64,000 nt of DNA, taken from contig NW_027018063.1 of the NCBI RefSeq assembly GCF_032854445.1, forward strand, positions 32,692 through 96,691, read 5' to 3'. The notes under the pieces are model-generated. The model was not told where the DNA came from. It was given only the letters and a program-made list of their open reading frames with translations, and made no database searches. Position numbers and translations under genes: made by a program. The stretch's first letter is position 1, and each line of letters starts with the position of its first letter. This DNA is from Liolophura sinensis. Its lineage: Eukaryota > Mollusca > Polyplacophora > Chitonida > Chitonidae. Of this stretch, positions 26,480 through 38,800 are shown in pieces.

Positions 26480-29400
26480 CAAACCGCATTGCTCTCCGAC
26501 CAATACTTTTGGCTGTAGCGACAATTCAATGAATATTGATGTCATAATAACGTGCGTAGCAACGGCTCTTACTCCATGGAAACCAGGGATATTTGCAATT
26601 TTTTAACAGCTGCCGATTTCTGGCCCAATTCCGCATCTTTTGGCACCTTATAAATGTGGGTCAGTGTTTAGTTGTACTTTTTACAGCAGACTGTATCAAG
26701 TACCTTGTGTTTTTTATGTACAAATGGTCTGGTTTTTCTACACGTAGATAAAGACATTGAGATTGTCTTGGACTTAGAAGTAAGACAATTGGTAGGTGAG
26801 TTAAATGGGCTTAGCCCAAAGATTTCAGGTCTTCTGGGCTACCGAAGGGCACATAACTTATAGTCAAAAGTTGAATATAGTAATGACCAGTCGCGATTGT
26901 ACAGAGTACAGTGTAGCCGATTTCAATTAACAAAAAGACCAGGTAAAAATGCAAAAGTGGAAAAACTGTTCCAGTGCTGCTGGTAAGAGGCTAATCCGAC
27001 GTATTTTGTGACGAGAAATCGAATGCTGCAAACCGCGTTGCTCTCCGACCAATACTTTTGGCTGTAGTGACAATTGAATGATAATTTATGTCATAATCAC
27101 GTGCACAGCAACGGCTCTTACTCCATGGAAACCAGGGAAATTTGCAATTTGCCAACAGCTGCCGATTTCTGGCTCAATTCCGCATCTTTTGGCACCTTAT
27201 TCATGTGGTTCTGTGGTCAGTTGTACTTTTTACAGCAGACTGTATCAAGTACCTTGTGTTTTTTATGTACAAATGGTCTGGTTTTTCTACACGTAGATAA
27301 AGACATTGAGATTGTCTTGCTCTTAGAAGTAAGGCAATTGCTGGGTGAGTTAAATGGGCTTAGCCCAAAGATTTGACGTCTTCTGGGCTACCGAAGGGCA
27401 CATAACTTATAGTCAAAAGTTGAATATAGTAATGACCAGTCGCGATTGTACAGAGTACAGTGTAGCCGATTTCAATTAACAAAAAGAACAGGCAAAAATG
27501 CAAAAGTGGAAAAACTGTTCCAGTGCTGCTGGTAAGAGGCTAATCCGACGTATTTTGTGACGAGAAATCGAATGGTGCAAACCGCGTTGCTCTCCGACCA
27601 ATACTTTTGGCTGTAGCGAAAATTGAATGATCATTGATGTCATAATCACGTGCCCAGCAACGGCTCTTACTCCATGGAAACCAGGGATATTTGCAATTTT
27701 TTAACAGCTGCCAATGCCTGACCCAATTCCGAATCTTTTGGCACCTTATAAATGTGGGTCAGTGTTCAGTTGTACTTTTTACAGCAGACTGTATCAAGTA
27801 CCTTGTGTTTTTCATGTACAAATGGTGTGGTTTTTCTACACGTAGATAAAGACATTGAGATTGTCTTGGACTTAGAAGTCAGGCAATTGCTGGGTGAGTT
27901 AAATGGGCTTAGCCCAAAGATTTGACGTCTTCTGGGCTACCGATGGGCACATAACATATAGTCAAAAGTTGAATATAGTAATGACCAGTCGCGATGGTAC
28001 ATAGTACAGTGTAGCCGATTTCAATTAACAAAAAGACCAGGCAAAAATGCAAAATTGGAAAAATTGTTCCAGTGCTGCTGGTAAGAGGCTAATACGACGT
28101 ATTTTGTGACGAGAAATCGAATGGTGCAAACCGCGTTGCTCTCCGACCAATACTTTTGGCTGTAGTGACAATTGAATGATCATTTATGCCATAATCACGT
28201 GCCCAGCAACGGCTCTTACTCCATGGAAACCAGGGAAATTTGCAATTTTTCAACAGCTGCCGATGCCTGGCTCAATTCCGCATCTTTTGGCACCTTACTG
28301 AAGTGGGTCAGTGTTCAGTTGTACTTTTTACAGCAGACTGTATCAAGTACCTTGTGTTTTTTATGTACAAATGGTCTGGTTTTTCTACACGTAGATAAAG
28401 ACATTGAGATTGTCTTGCACTTAGAAGTAAGGCAATTGCTGGGTGAGTTAAATGGGCTTAGCCCAAAGATTTCAGGTCTTCTGGGCTACCGAAGGGCACA
28501 TAACTTATAGTAAAAAGTTGAATATAGTAATAACCAGTCGCGATTGTACAGAGTACAGTGTAGCCGATTTCAATTAACAAAAAGACCAGGTAAAAATGCA
28601 AAAGTGGAAAATCTGTTCCAGTTGCTGCTGGTAAGAGGCTAATCCGACGTATTTTGTGACGAGAAATCGAATGGTGCAATCCGCGTTGCTCTCGGACTAA
28701 TACTTTTGCCTGTAGTGACAATTGAATGATCATTGATGTCATAATCACGTGCCCAGCAACGGCTCTTACTCCATGGAAACCAGGGAAATTTGCAATTTTT
28801 CAACAGCTGCCGATGCCTGGCTCAATTCCGCATCTTTTGGCACCTTACTGAAGTGGGTCAGTGTTCAGTTGTACTTTTTACAGCAGACTGTATCAAGTAC
28901 CTTGTGTTTTTCACGTACAAATGGTGTGGATTTTCTACACGTAGATAAAGACATTGAGATTGTCTTGCACTTAGAAGTAAGGCAATTGCTGGGTGAGTTA
29001 AATGGGCTTAGCCCAAAGATTTCAGGTCTTCTTGGCTACCGATGGGCACATAACTTATAGTCAAAAGTTGAATATAGTAATGACCAGTCGCGATTGTACA
29101 GAGTACAGTGTAGCCGATTTCAATTAACAAAAAGACCAGGCAAAAATGCAAAAGTGGAAAAACTGTTCCAGTGCTGCTAGTAAGAGGCTAATCCGACGTA
29201 TTTTGTGACGAGAAATCGAATGGTGCAATCCGCGTTGCTCTCCGACGAATACTTTTGGCTGTAGCGACAATTGAATGATCATTTATGTCATAATAAAGTG
29301 CGTAGCAACGGCTCTTACTCCATGGAAACCAGGGAAATTTGCAATTTGTCAACAGCTGCCAATGCCTGGCTCAATTCCGCATCTTTTGGCACCTTATTCA

Positions 29401-32400
29401 TGTGGTTCTGTGGTCAGTTGTACTTTTTACAGCAGACTGTATCAAGTACCTTGTGTTTTTTATGTACAAATGGTCTGGTTTTTCTACACGTAGATAAAGA
29501 CATTGAGATTGTCTTGCTCTTAGAAGTAAGGCAATTGCTGGGTGAGTTAAATGGGCTTAGCCCAAAGATTTGACGTCTTCTGGGCTACCGAAGGGCACAT
29601 AACTTATAGTCAAAAGTTGAATATAGTAATGACCAGTCGCGATTGTACAGAGTACAGTGTAGCCGATTTCAATTAACAAAAAGAACAGGCAAAAATGCAA
29701 AAGTGGAAAAACTGTTCCAGTGCTGCTGGTAAGAGGCTAATCCGACGTATTTTGTGACGAGAAATCGAATGGTGCAAACCGCGTTGCTCTCCGACCAATA
29801 CTTTTGGCTGTAGCGAAAATTCAATGATCATTGATGTCAAAATCACGTGCCCAGCAACGGCTCTTACTCCATGGAAACCAGGGATATTTGCAATTTTTTA
29901 ACAGCTGCCAATGCCTGGCCCAATTCCGAATCTTTTGGCACCTTATAAATGTGGGTCAGTGTTCAGTTGTACTTTTTACAGCAGACTGTATCAAGTACCT
30001 TGTGTTTTTCACGTACAAATGGTGTGGATTTTCTACACGTAGATAAAGACATTGAGATTGTCTTGCACTTAGAAGTAAGGCAATTGCTGGGTGAGTTAAA
30101 TGGGCTTAGCCCAAAGATTTCAGGTCTTCTTGGCTACCGATGGGCACATAACTTATAGTCAAAAGTTGAATATAGTAATGACCAGTCGCGATTGTACAGA
30201 GTACAGTGTAGCCGGTTTCAATTAACAAAAAGACCAGGCAAAAATGCAAAAGTGGAAAAACTGTTCCAGTTCTACTAGTAAGAGACTAATCCGACGTATT
30301 TTGTGACGAGAAATCGAATGGTGCAATCCGCGTTGCTCTCCGACCAATACTTTTGGCTGTAGCGACAGTTGAATGATCATTTATGCCATAATCACGTGCC
30401 CAGCAACGGCTCTTACTCCATGGAAACCAGGGATATTTGCAATTTGTCAACAGCTGCCGATGCCTGGCTCAATTCCGAATCTTTTGGCACCTTACTGAAG
30501 TGGGTCAGTGTTCAGTTGTACTTTTTACAGCAGACTGTATCAAGTACCTTGTGTTTTTCACGTACAAATGGTGTGGTTTTTCTACACGTAGATAAAGACA
30601 TTGAGATTGTCTTGCACTTAGAAGTAAGGCAATTGCTGGGTGAGTTAAATGGGCTTAGCCCAAAGATTTCAGGTCTTCTGGGCTACCGAAGGGCACATAA
30701 CTTATAGTCAAAAGTTGAATATAGTAATGACCAGTCGCGATTGTACAGAGTACAGTGTAGCCGATTTCAATTAACAAAAAGACCAGGTAAAAATGCAAAA
30801 GTGGAAAAACTGTTCCAGTGCTGCTGGTAAGAGGCTAATTTGACGTATTTTGTGACGAGAAATCGAATGGTGCAAACCGCGTTGCTCTCCGACCAATACT
30901 TTTGGCTGTAGTGACAATTGAATGATCATTTATGTCATAATCACGTGCCCAGCAACGGCTCTGACTCCATGGAAACCAGGGAAATTTGCAATTTGTCAAC
31001 AGCTGCCGATTCCTGGCTCAATTCCGCATCTTTTGGCACCTTATTCATGTGGGTCTGTGGTCAGTTGTACTTTTTACAGCAGACTGTATCAAGTACCTTG
31101 AGTTTTTTATGTACAAATGGTCTGGTTTTTCTACACGTAGATAAAGACATTGAGATTGTCTTGCTCTTAGAAGTAAGGCAATTGCTGGGTGAGTTAAATG
31201 GGCTTAGCCCAAAGATTTGACGTCTTCTGGGCTACCGAAGGGCACATAACTTATAGTCAAAAGTTGAATATAGTAATGACCAGTCGCGATTGTACAGAGT
31301 ACAGTGTAGCCGATTTCAATTAACAAAAAGACCAGGCAAAAATGCAAAAGTGGAAAAACTGTTCCAGTGCTGCTAGTAAGAGGCTAATCCGACGTATTTT
31401 GTGACGAGAAATCGAATGGTGCAATCCGCGTTGCTCTCCGACGAATACTTTTGGCTGTAGCGACAATTGAATGATCATTTATGTCATAATAAAGTGCGTA
31501 GCAACGGCTCTTACTCCATGGAAACCAGGGAAATTTGCAATTTGTCAACAGCTGCCAATGCCTGGCTCAATTCCGCATCTTTTGGCACCTTATTCATGTG
31601 GTTCTGTGGTCAGTTGTACTTTTTACAGCAGACTGTATCAAGTACCTTGTGTTTTTTATGTACAAATGGTCTGGTTTTTCTACACGTAGATAAAGACATT
31701 GAGATTGTCTTGCTCTTAGAAGTAAGGCAATTGCTGGGTGAGTTAAATGGGCTTAGCCCAAAGATTTGACGTCTTCTGGGCTACCGAAGGGCACATAACT
31801 TATAGTCAAAAGTTGAATATAGTAATGACCAGTCGCGATTGTACAGAGTACAGTGTAGCCGATTTCAATTAACAAAAAGAACAGGCAAAAATGCAAAAGT
31901 GGAAAAACTGTTCCAGTGCTGCTGGTAAGAGGCTAATCCGACGTATTTTGTGACGAGAAATCGAATGGTGCAAACCGCGTTGCTCTCCGACCAATACTTT
32001 TGGCTGTAGCGAAAATTCAATGATCATTAATGTCAAAATCACGTGCCCAGCAACGGCTCTTACTCCATGGAAACCAGGGATATTTGCAATTTTTTAACAG
32101 CTGCCAATGCCTGGCCCAATTCCGAATCTTTTGGCACCTTATAAATGTGGGTCAGTGTTCAGTTGTACTTTTTACAGCAGACTGTATCAAGTACCTTGTG
32201 TTTTTCATGTACAAATGGTGTGGTTTTTCTACACGTAGATAGAGACATTGAGATTGTCTTCGACTTAGAAGTAAGGCAATTGCTGGGTGAGTTAAATGGG
32301 CTTAGCCCAAAGATTTGACGTCTTCTGGGCTACCGAAGGGCACATAACATATAGTCAAAAGTTGAATATAGTAATGACCAGTCGCGATGGTACATAGTAC

Positions 32401-35268
32401 AGTGTAGCCGATTTCAATTAACAAAAAGACTAGGCAAAAATGCAAAATTGGAAAAATTGTTCCAGTGCTGCTGGTAAGAGGCTAATCCGACGTATTTTGT
32501 GACGAGAAATCGAACGTTGCTCTCCGACCAATACTTTTGGCTGTAGTGACAATTGAATGATCATTTATGCCATAATCACGTGCCCAGCAACGGCTCTTAC
32601 TCCATGGAAACCAGGGAAATTTGCAATTTTTCAACAGCTGCCGATGCCTGGCTCAATTCCGCATCTTTTGGCACCTTACTGAAGTGGGTCAGTGTTCAGT
32701 TGTACTTTTTACAGCAGACTGTATCAAGTACCTTGTGTTTTTTATGTACAAATGGTCTGGTTTTTCTACACGTAGATAAAGACATTGAGATTGTCTTGCA
32801 CTTAGAAGTAAGGCAATTGCTGGGTGAGTTAAATGGGCTTAGCCCAAAGATTTCAGGTCTTCTGGGCTACCGAAGGGCACATAACTTATAGTAAAAAGTT
32901 GAATATAGTAATGACCAGTCGCGATTGTACAGAGTACAGTGTAGCCGATTTCAATTAACAAAAAGACCAGGCAAAAATGCAAAAGTGGAAAAACTGTTCC
33001 AGTGCTACTAGTAAGAGGCTAATTCGACGTATTTTGTGACGAGAAATCGAATGGTGCAAACCGCGTTGCTCTCCGACCAATACTTTTGGCTGTAGTGACA
33101 ATTGAATGATCATTTATGTCATAACCACGTGCCCAGCAACGGCTCTTACTCAATGGAAAGGAATAAAATTTGCAATTTGTCAACAGCTGCCGATGCCTGG
33201 CTCAATTCCGCATCTTTTGGCACCTTATTCATGTGGGTCTGTGGTCAGTTGTACTTTTTACAGCAGACTGTATCAAGTACCTTGTTTTTTTTATGTACAA
33301 ATGGTCTGGTTTTTCTACACGTAGATAAAGACATTGAGATTGTCTTGGACTTAGAAGTAAGATAATTGCTGGGTGAGTTAAATGGACTTAGCCCAAAGAT
33401 TTGACGTCTTCTGGGCTACCGAAGGGCACATAACTTATAGTCAAAAGTTGAATATAGTAATGACCAGTCGCGATTGTACAGAGTACAGTGTAGCCGATTT
33501 CAATTAACAAAAAGACCAGGTAAAAATGCAAAAGTGGAAAAACTGTTCCAGTGCTGCTAGTAAGAGGCTAATTCGACGTATTTTGTGACGAGAAATCGAA
33601 TGGTGCAAACCGCGTTGCTCTCCGACCAATACTTTTGGCTGTAGTGACAATTGAATGATCATTGATGTCATAATCACGTGCCCAGCAACGGCTCTTACTC
33701 CATGGAAACCAGGGAAATTTGCAATTTTTCAACAGCTACCGATGCCTGGCTCAATTCCGCATCTTTTGGCACCTTATAAATGTGGGTCAGTGTTCAGTTG
33801 TACTTTTTACAGCAGACTGTATCAAGTACCTTGTGTTTTTCATGTACAAATGGTCTGGTTTTTCTACACGTAGATAAAGACATTGAGATTGTCTTGCACT
33901 TAGAAGTAAGGCAATTGCTGGGTGAGTTAAATGGGCTTAGCCCAAAGATTTCAGGTCTTCTGGGCTACCGAAGGGCACATAACTTATAGTCAAAAGTTGA
34001 ATATAGTAATGACCAGTCGCGATTGTACAGAGTACAGTGTAGCCGATTTCAATTAACAAAAAGACCAGGCAAAAATGCAAAAGTGGAAAAACTGTTCCAG
34101 TGCTGCTAGTAAGAGGCTAATTCGACGTATTTTGTGACGAGAAATCGAATGGTGCAAACCGCGTTGCTCTCCGACCAATACTTTTGGCTGTAGTGACAAT
34201 TGAGTGATCATTGATGTCATAATCACGTGCCCAGCAACGGCTCTTACTCCATGGAAACCAGGGAAATTTGCAATTTTTCAACAGCTGCCGATTTCTGGCT
34301 CAATTCCGCATCTTTTGGCACCTGATTCATGTGGGTCTGTGGTCAGTTGTACTTTTTACAGCAGACTGTATCAAGTACCTTGTGTTTTTTATGTACAAAT
34401 GGTGTGTTTTTTCTACACGTAGATAAAGACATTGAGATTGTTTAGGACTTAGAAGTAAGACAATTCCTGGGTGAGTTAAATGGGCTTAGCCCAAAGATTT
34501 GACGTCTTCTGGACTACCGAAGGGCACATAACTTATAGTCAAAAGTTGAATATAGTAATGACCAGTCGCGATTGTACATAGTACAGTGTAGCCGATTTCA
34601 ATTAACAAAAAGACCAGGCAAAAATGCAAAATTGGAAAAATTGTTCCAGTGCTGCTGGTAAGAGGCTAATACGACGTATTTTGTGACGAGAAATCGAATG
34701 GTGCAAACCGCGTTGCTCTCCGACCAATACTTTTGGCTGTAGTGACAATTGAATGATCATTTATGCCATAATCACGTGCCCAGCAACGGCTCTTACTCCA
34801 TGGAAACCAGGGAAATTTGCAATTTTTCAACAGCTGCCGATGCCTGGCTCAATTCCGCATCTTTTGGCACCTTACTGAAGTGGGTCAGTGTTCAGTTGTA
34901 CTTTTTACAGCAGACTGTATCAAGTACCTTGTGTTTTTTATGTACAAATGGTCTGGTTTTTCTACACGTAGATAAAGACATTGAGATTGTCTTGCACTTA
35001 GAAGTAAGGCAATTGCTGGGTGAGTTAAATGGGCTTAGCCCAAAGATTTCAGGTCTTCTGGGCTACCGAAGGGCACATAACTTATAGTAAAAAGTTGAAT
35101 ATAGTAATGACCAGTCGCGATTGTACAGAGTACAGTGTAGCCGATTTCAATTAACAAAAAGACCAGGTAAAAATGCAAAAGTGGAAAAACTGTTCCAGTT
35201 GCTGCTGGTAAGAGGCTAATCCGACGTATTTTGTGACGAGAAATCGAATGGTGCAATCCGCGTTGCTC
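26480..35268 (+). repeat. 17-monomer duplication, copy 1 (partner at +9,323 bp)
   Basis: Landmarks: 26525, 27074, 27623, 28172, 28722, 29271, 29820, 30369, 30918, 31467, 32016, 32553, 33102, 33651, 34200, 34749. Each is exactly 9,323 bp before its partner in copy 2. Block forms read A-C-A-B-B-C-A-B-C-C-A-B-C-A-C-B. The match starts near the shared change GCATTGCTCTC (26,487) and ends near 35,268, after GGTGCAATCCGCG. Copies differ by only a few scattered substitutions, such as GATAGAGAC at 32,238 in copy 1 against GATAAAGAC in copy 2. Within the block, M54-M55 and M58-M59 repeat at 2,196 bp. Confidence 0.92.
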
Positions 35269-35298
35269 TCCGACGAATACTTTTGGCTGTAGCGACAA

Positions 35299-35847
35299 TT
35301 GAATGATCATTTATGTCATAATAAAGTGCGTAGCAACGGCTCTTACTCCATGGAAAACCAGGAAATTTGCAATTTGTCAACAGCTGCCAATGCCTGGCTC
35401 AATTCCGCATCTTTTGGCACCTTATTCATGTGGTTCTGTGGTCAGTTGTACTTTTTACAGCAGACTGTATCAAGTACCTTGTGTTTTTTATGTACAAATG
35501 GTCTGGTTTTTCTACACGTAGATAAAGACATTGAGATTGTCTTGCTCTTAGAAGTAAGGCAATTGCTGGGTGAGTTAAATGGGCTTAGCCCAAAGATTTG
35601 ACGTCTTCTGGGCTACCGAAGGGCACATAACTTATAGTCAAAAGTTGAATATAGTAATGACCAGTCGCGATTGTACAGAGTACAGTGTAGCCGATTTCAA
35701 TTAACAAAAAGAACAGGCAAAAATGCAAAAGTGGAAAAACTGTTCCAGTGCTGCTGGTAAGAGGCTAATCCGACGTATTTTGTGACGAGAAATCGAATGG
35801 TGCAAACCGCATTGCTCTCCGACCAATACTTTTGGCTGTAGCGACAA
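35299..35847 (+). repeat. Monomer M65 between the two 17-mer copies
   Basis: This C-form monomer carries AAAGTGCGTAGC and the local change GGAAAACCAGGAAAT. It resembles M54 and M58. The corresponding place after copy 2 holds two monomers instead: M82 (44622, B form) and M83 (45171, C form). The next type, the GGTAGGTGAG monomer, therefore comes 9,323 bp after its predecessor here and 9,872 bp after it in the next round. Confidence 0.8.
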
Positions 35848-38800
35848 TTCAATGAATATTGATGTCATAATAACGTGCGTAGCAACGGCTCTTACTCCAT
35901 GGAAACCAGGAATATTTGCAATTTTTTAACAGCTGCCGATTTCTGGCCCAATTCCGCATCTTTTGGCACCTTATAAATGTGGGTCAGTGTTTAGTTGTAC
36001 TTTTTACAGCAGACTGTATCAAGTACCTTGTGTTTTTTATGTACAAATGGTCTGGTTTTTCTACACGTAGATAAAGACATTGAGATTGTCTTGGACTTAG
36101 AAGTAAGACAATTGGTAGGTGAGTTAAATGGGCTTAGCCCAAAGATTTCAGGTCTTCTGGGCTACCGAAGGGCACATAACTTATAGTCAAAAGTTGAATA
36201 TAGTAATGACCAGTCGCGATTGTACAGAGTACAGTGTAGCCGATTTCAATTAACAAAAAGACCAGGTAAAAATGCAAAAGTGGAAAAACTGTTCCAGTGC
36301 TGCCGGTAAGAGGCTAATCCGACGTATTTTGTGACGAGAAATCGAATGCTGCAAACCGCGTTGCTCTCCGACCAATACTTTTGGCTGTAGTGACAATTGA
36401 ATGATCATTTATGTCATAATCACGTGCACAGCAACGGCTCTTACTCCATGGAAACCAGGGATATTTGCAATTTGTCAACAGCTGCCGATTTCTGGCTCAA
36501 TTCCGCATCTTTTGGCACCTTATTCATGTGGTTCTGTGGTCAGTTGTACTTTTTACAGCAGACTGTATCAAGTACCTTGTGTTTTTTATGTACAAATGGT
36601 CTGGTTTTTCTACACGTAGATAAAGAATTGAGATTGTCTTGCTCTTAGAAGTAAGGCAATTGCTGGGTGAGTTAAATGGGCTTAGCCCAAAGATTTGACG
36701 TCTTCTGGGCTACCGAAGGGCACATAACTTATAGTCAAAAGTTGAATATAGTAATGACCAGTCGCGATTGTACAGAGTACAGTGTAGCCGATTTTCAATT
36801 AACAAAAAGAACAGGCAAAAATGCAAAAGTGGAAAAACTGTTCCAGTGCTGCTGGTAAGAGGCTAATCCGACGTATTTTGTGACGAGAAATCGAATGGTG
36901 CAAACCGCGTTGCTCTCCGACCAATACTTTTGGCTGTAGCGAAAATTGAATGATCATTGATGTCATAATCACGTGCCCAGCAACGGCTCTTACTCCATGG
37001 AAACCAGGGATATTTGCAATTTTTTAACAGCTGCCAATGCCTGGCCCAATTCCGAATCTTTTGGCACCTTATAAATGTGGGTCAGTGTTCAGTTGTACTT
37101 TTTACAGCAGACTGTATCAAGTACCTTGTGTTTTTCATGTACAAATGGTGTGGTTTTTCTACACGTAGATAAAGACATTGAGATTGTCTTGGACTTAGAA
37201 GTGAGGCAATTGCTGGGTGAGTTAAATGGGCTTAGCCCAAAGATTTGACGTCTTCTGGGCTACCGATGGGCACATAACATATAGTCAAAAGTTGAATATA
37301 GTAATGACCAGTCGCGATGGTACATAGTACAGTGTAGCCGATTTCAATTAACAAAAAGACCAGGCAAAAATGCAAAATTGGAAAAATTGTTCCAGTGCTG
37401 CTGGTAAGAGGCTAATCCGACGTATTTTGTGACGAGAAATCGAATGGTGCAAACCGCGTTGCTCTCCGACCAATACTTTTGGCTGTAGTGACAATTGAAT
37501 GATCATTTATGCCATAATCACGTGCCCAGGAACGGCTCTTACTCCATGGAAACCAGGGAAATTTGCAATTTTTCAACAGCTGCCGATGCCTGGCTCAATT
37601 CCGCATCTTTTGGCACCTTACTGAAGTGGGTCAGTGTTCAGTTGTACTTTTTACAGCAGACTGTATCAAGTACCTTGTGTTTTTTATGTACAAATGGTCT
37701 GGTTTTTCTACACGTAGATAAAGACATTGAGATTGTCTTGCACTTAGAAGTAAGGCAATTGCTGGGTGAGTTAAATGGGCTTAGCCCAAAGATTTCAGGT
37801 CTTCTGGGCTACCGAAGGGCACATAACTTATAGTAAAAAGTTGAATATAGTAATAACCAGTCGCGATTGTACAGAGTACAGTGTAGCCGATTTCAATTAA
37901 CAAAAAGACCAGGTAAAAATGCAAAAGTGGAAAATCTGTTCCAGTTGCTGCTGGTAAGAGGCTAATCCGACGTATTTTGTGACGAGAAATCGAATGGTGC
38001 AATCCGCGTTGCTCTCGGACTAATACTTTTGCCTGTAGTGACAATTGAATGATCATTGATGTCATAATCACGTGCCCAGCAACGGCTCTTACTCCATGGA
38101 AACCAGGGATATTTTCAATTTTTCAACAGCTGCCGATGCCTGGCTCAATTCCGCATCTTTTGGCACCTTACTGAAGTGGGTCAGTGTTCAGTTGTACTTT
38201 TTACAGCAGACTGTATCAAGTACCTTGTGTTTTTCACGTACAAATGGTGTGGATTTTCTACACGTAGATAAAGACATTGAGATTGTCTTGCACTTAGAAG
38301 TAAGGCAATTGCTGGGTGAGTTAAATGGGCTTAGCCCAAAGATTTCAGGTCTTCTTGGCTACCGATGGGCACATAACTTATAGTCAAAAGTTGAATATAG
38401 TAATGACCAGTCGCGATTGTACAGAGTACAGTGTAGCCGATTTCAATTAACAAAAAGACCAGGCAAAAATGCAAAAGTGGAAAAATTGTTCCAGTGCTGC
38501 TAGTAAGAGGCTAATCCGACGTATTTTGTGACGAGAAATCGAATGGTGCAATCCGCGTTGCTCTCCGACGAATACTTTTGGCTGTAGCGACAATTGAATG
38601 ATCATTTATGTCATAATAAAGTGCGTAGCAACGGCTCTTACTCCATGGAAACCAGGGAAATTTGCAATTTGTCAACAGCTGCCAATGCCTGGCTCAATTC
38701 CGCATCTTTTGGCACCTTATTCATGTGGTTCTGTGGTCAGTTGTACTTTTTACAGCAGACTGTATCAAGTACCTTGTGTTTTTTATGTACAAATGGTCTG

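Larger units (their letters stand above)
18170..26585 (+). repeat. 9-monomer higher-order repeat, period ~4,931 bp (M34-M49)
   Basis: First copy landmarks: 18312, 18861, 19398, 19947, 20496, 21045, 21595, 22144, 22693. Second copy: 23243, 23792, 24329, 24879, 25428, 25977, 26525. Offsets are 4,930-4,932 bp. Shared rare marks are ATTTTGTTACG just before the first monomer, GCGACAGTTGAATG at the second landmark, the same 12-bp deletion before the third, the GGAATAAAATTTG block in the fourth, and GGTCTTCTGGACTACC in the sixth. Block forms read B-A-B-C-B-C-C-A-B. The match breaks inside M40/M49 near 21,655 and 26,585. Beyond that, M40 to M42 align instead with M50 to M52 at about 5,479 bp, so one monomer has been gained. 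Confidence 0.88.
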
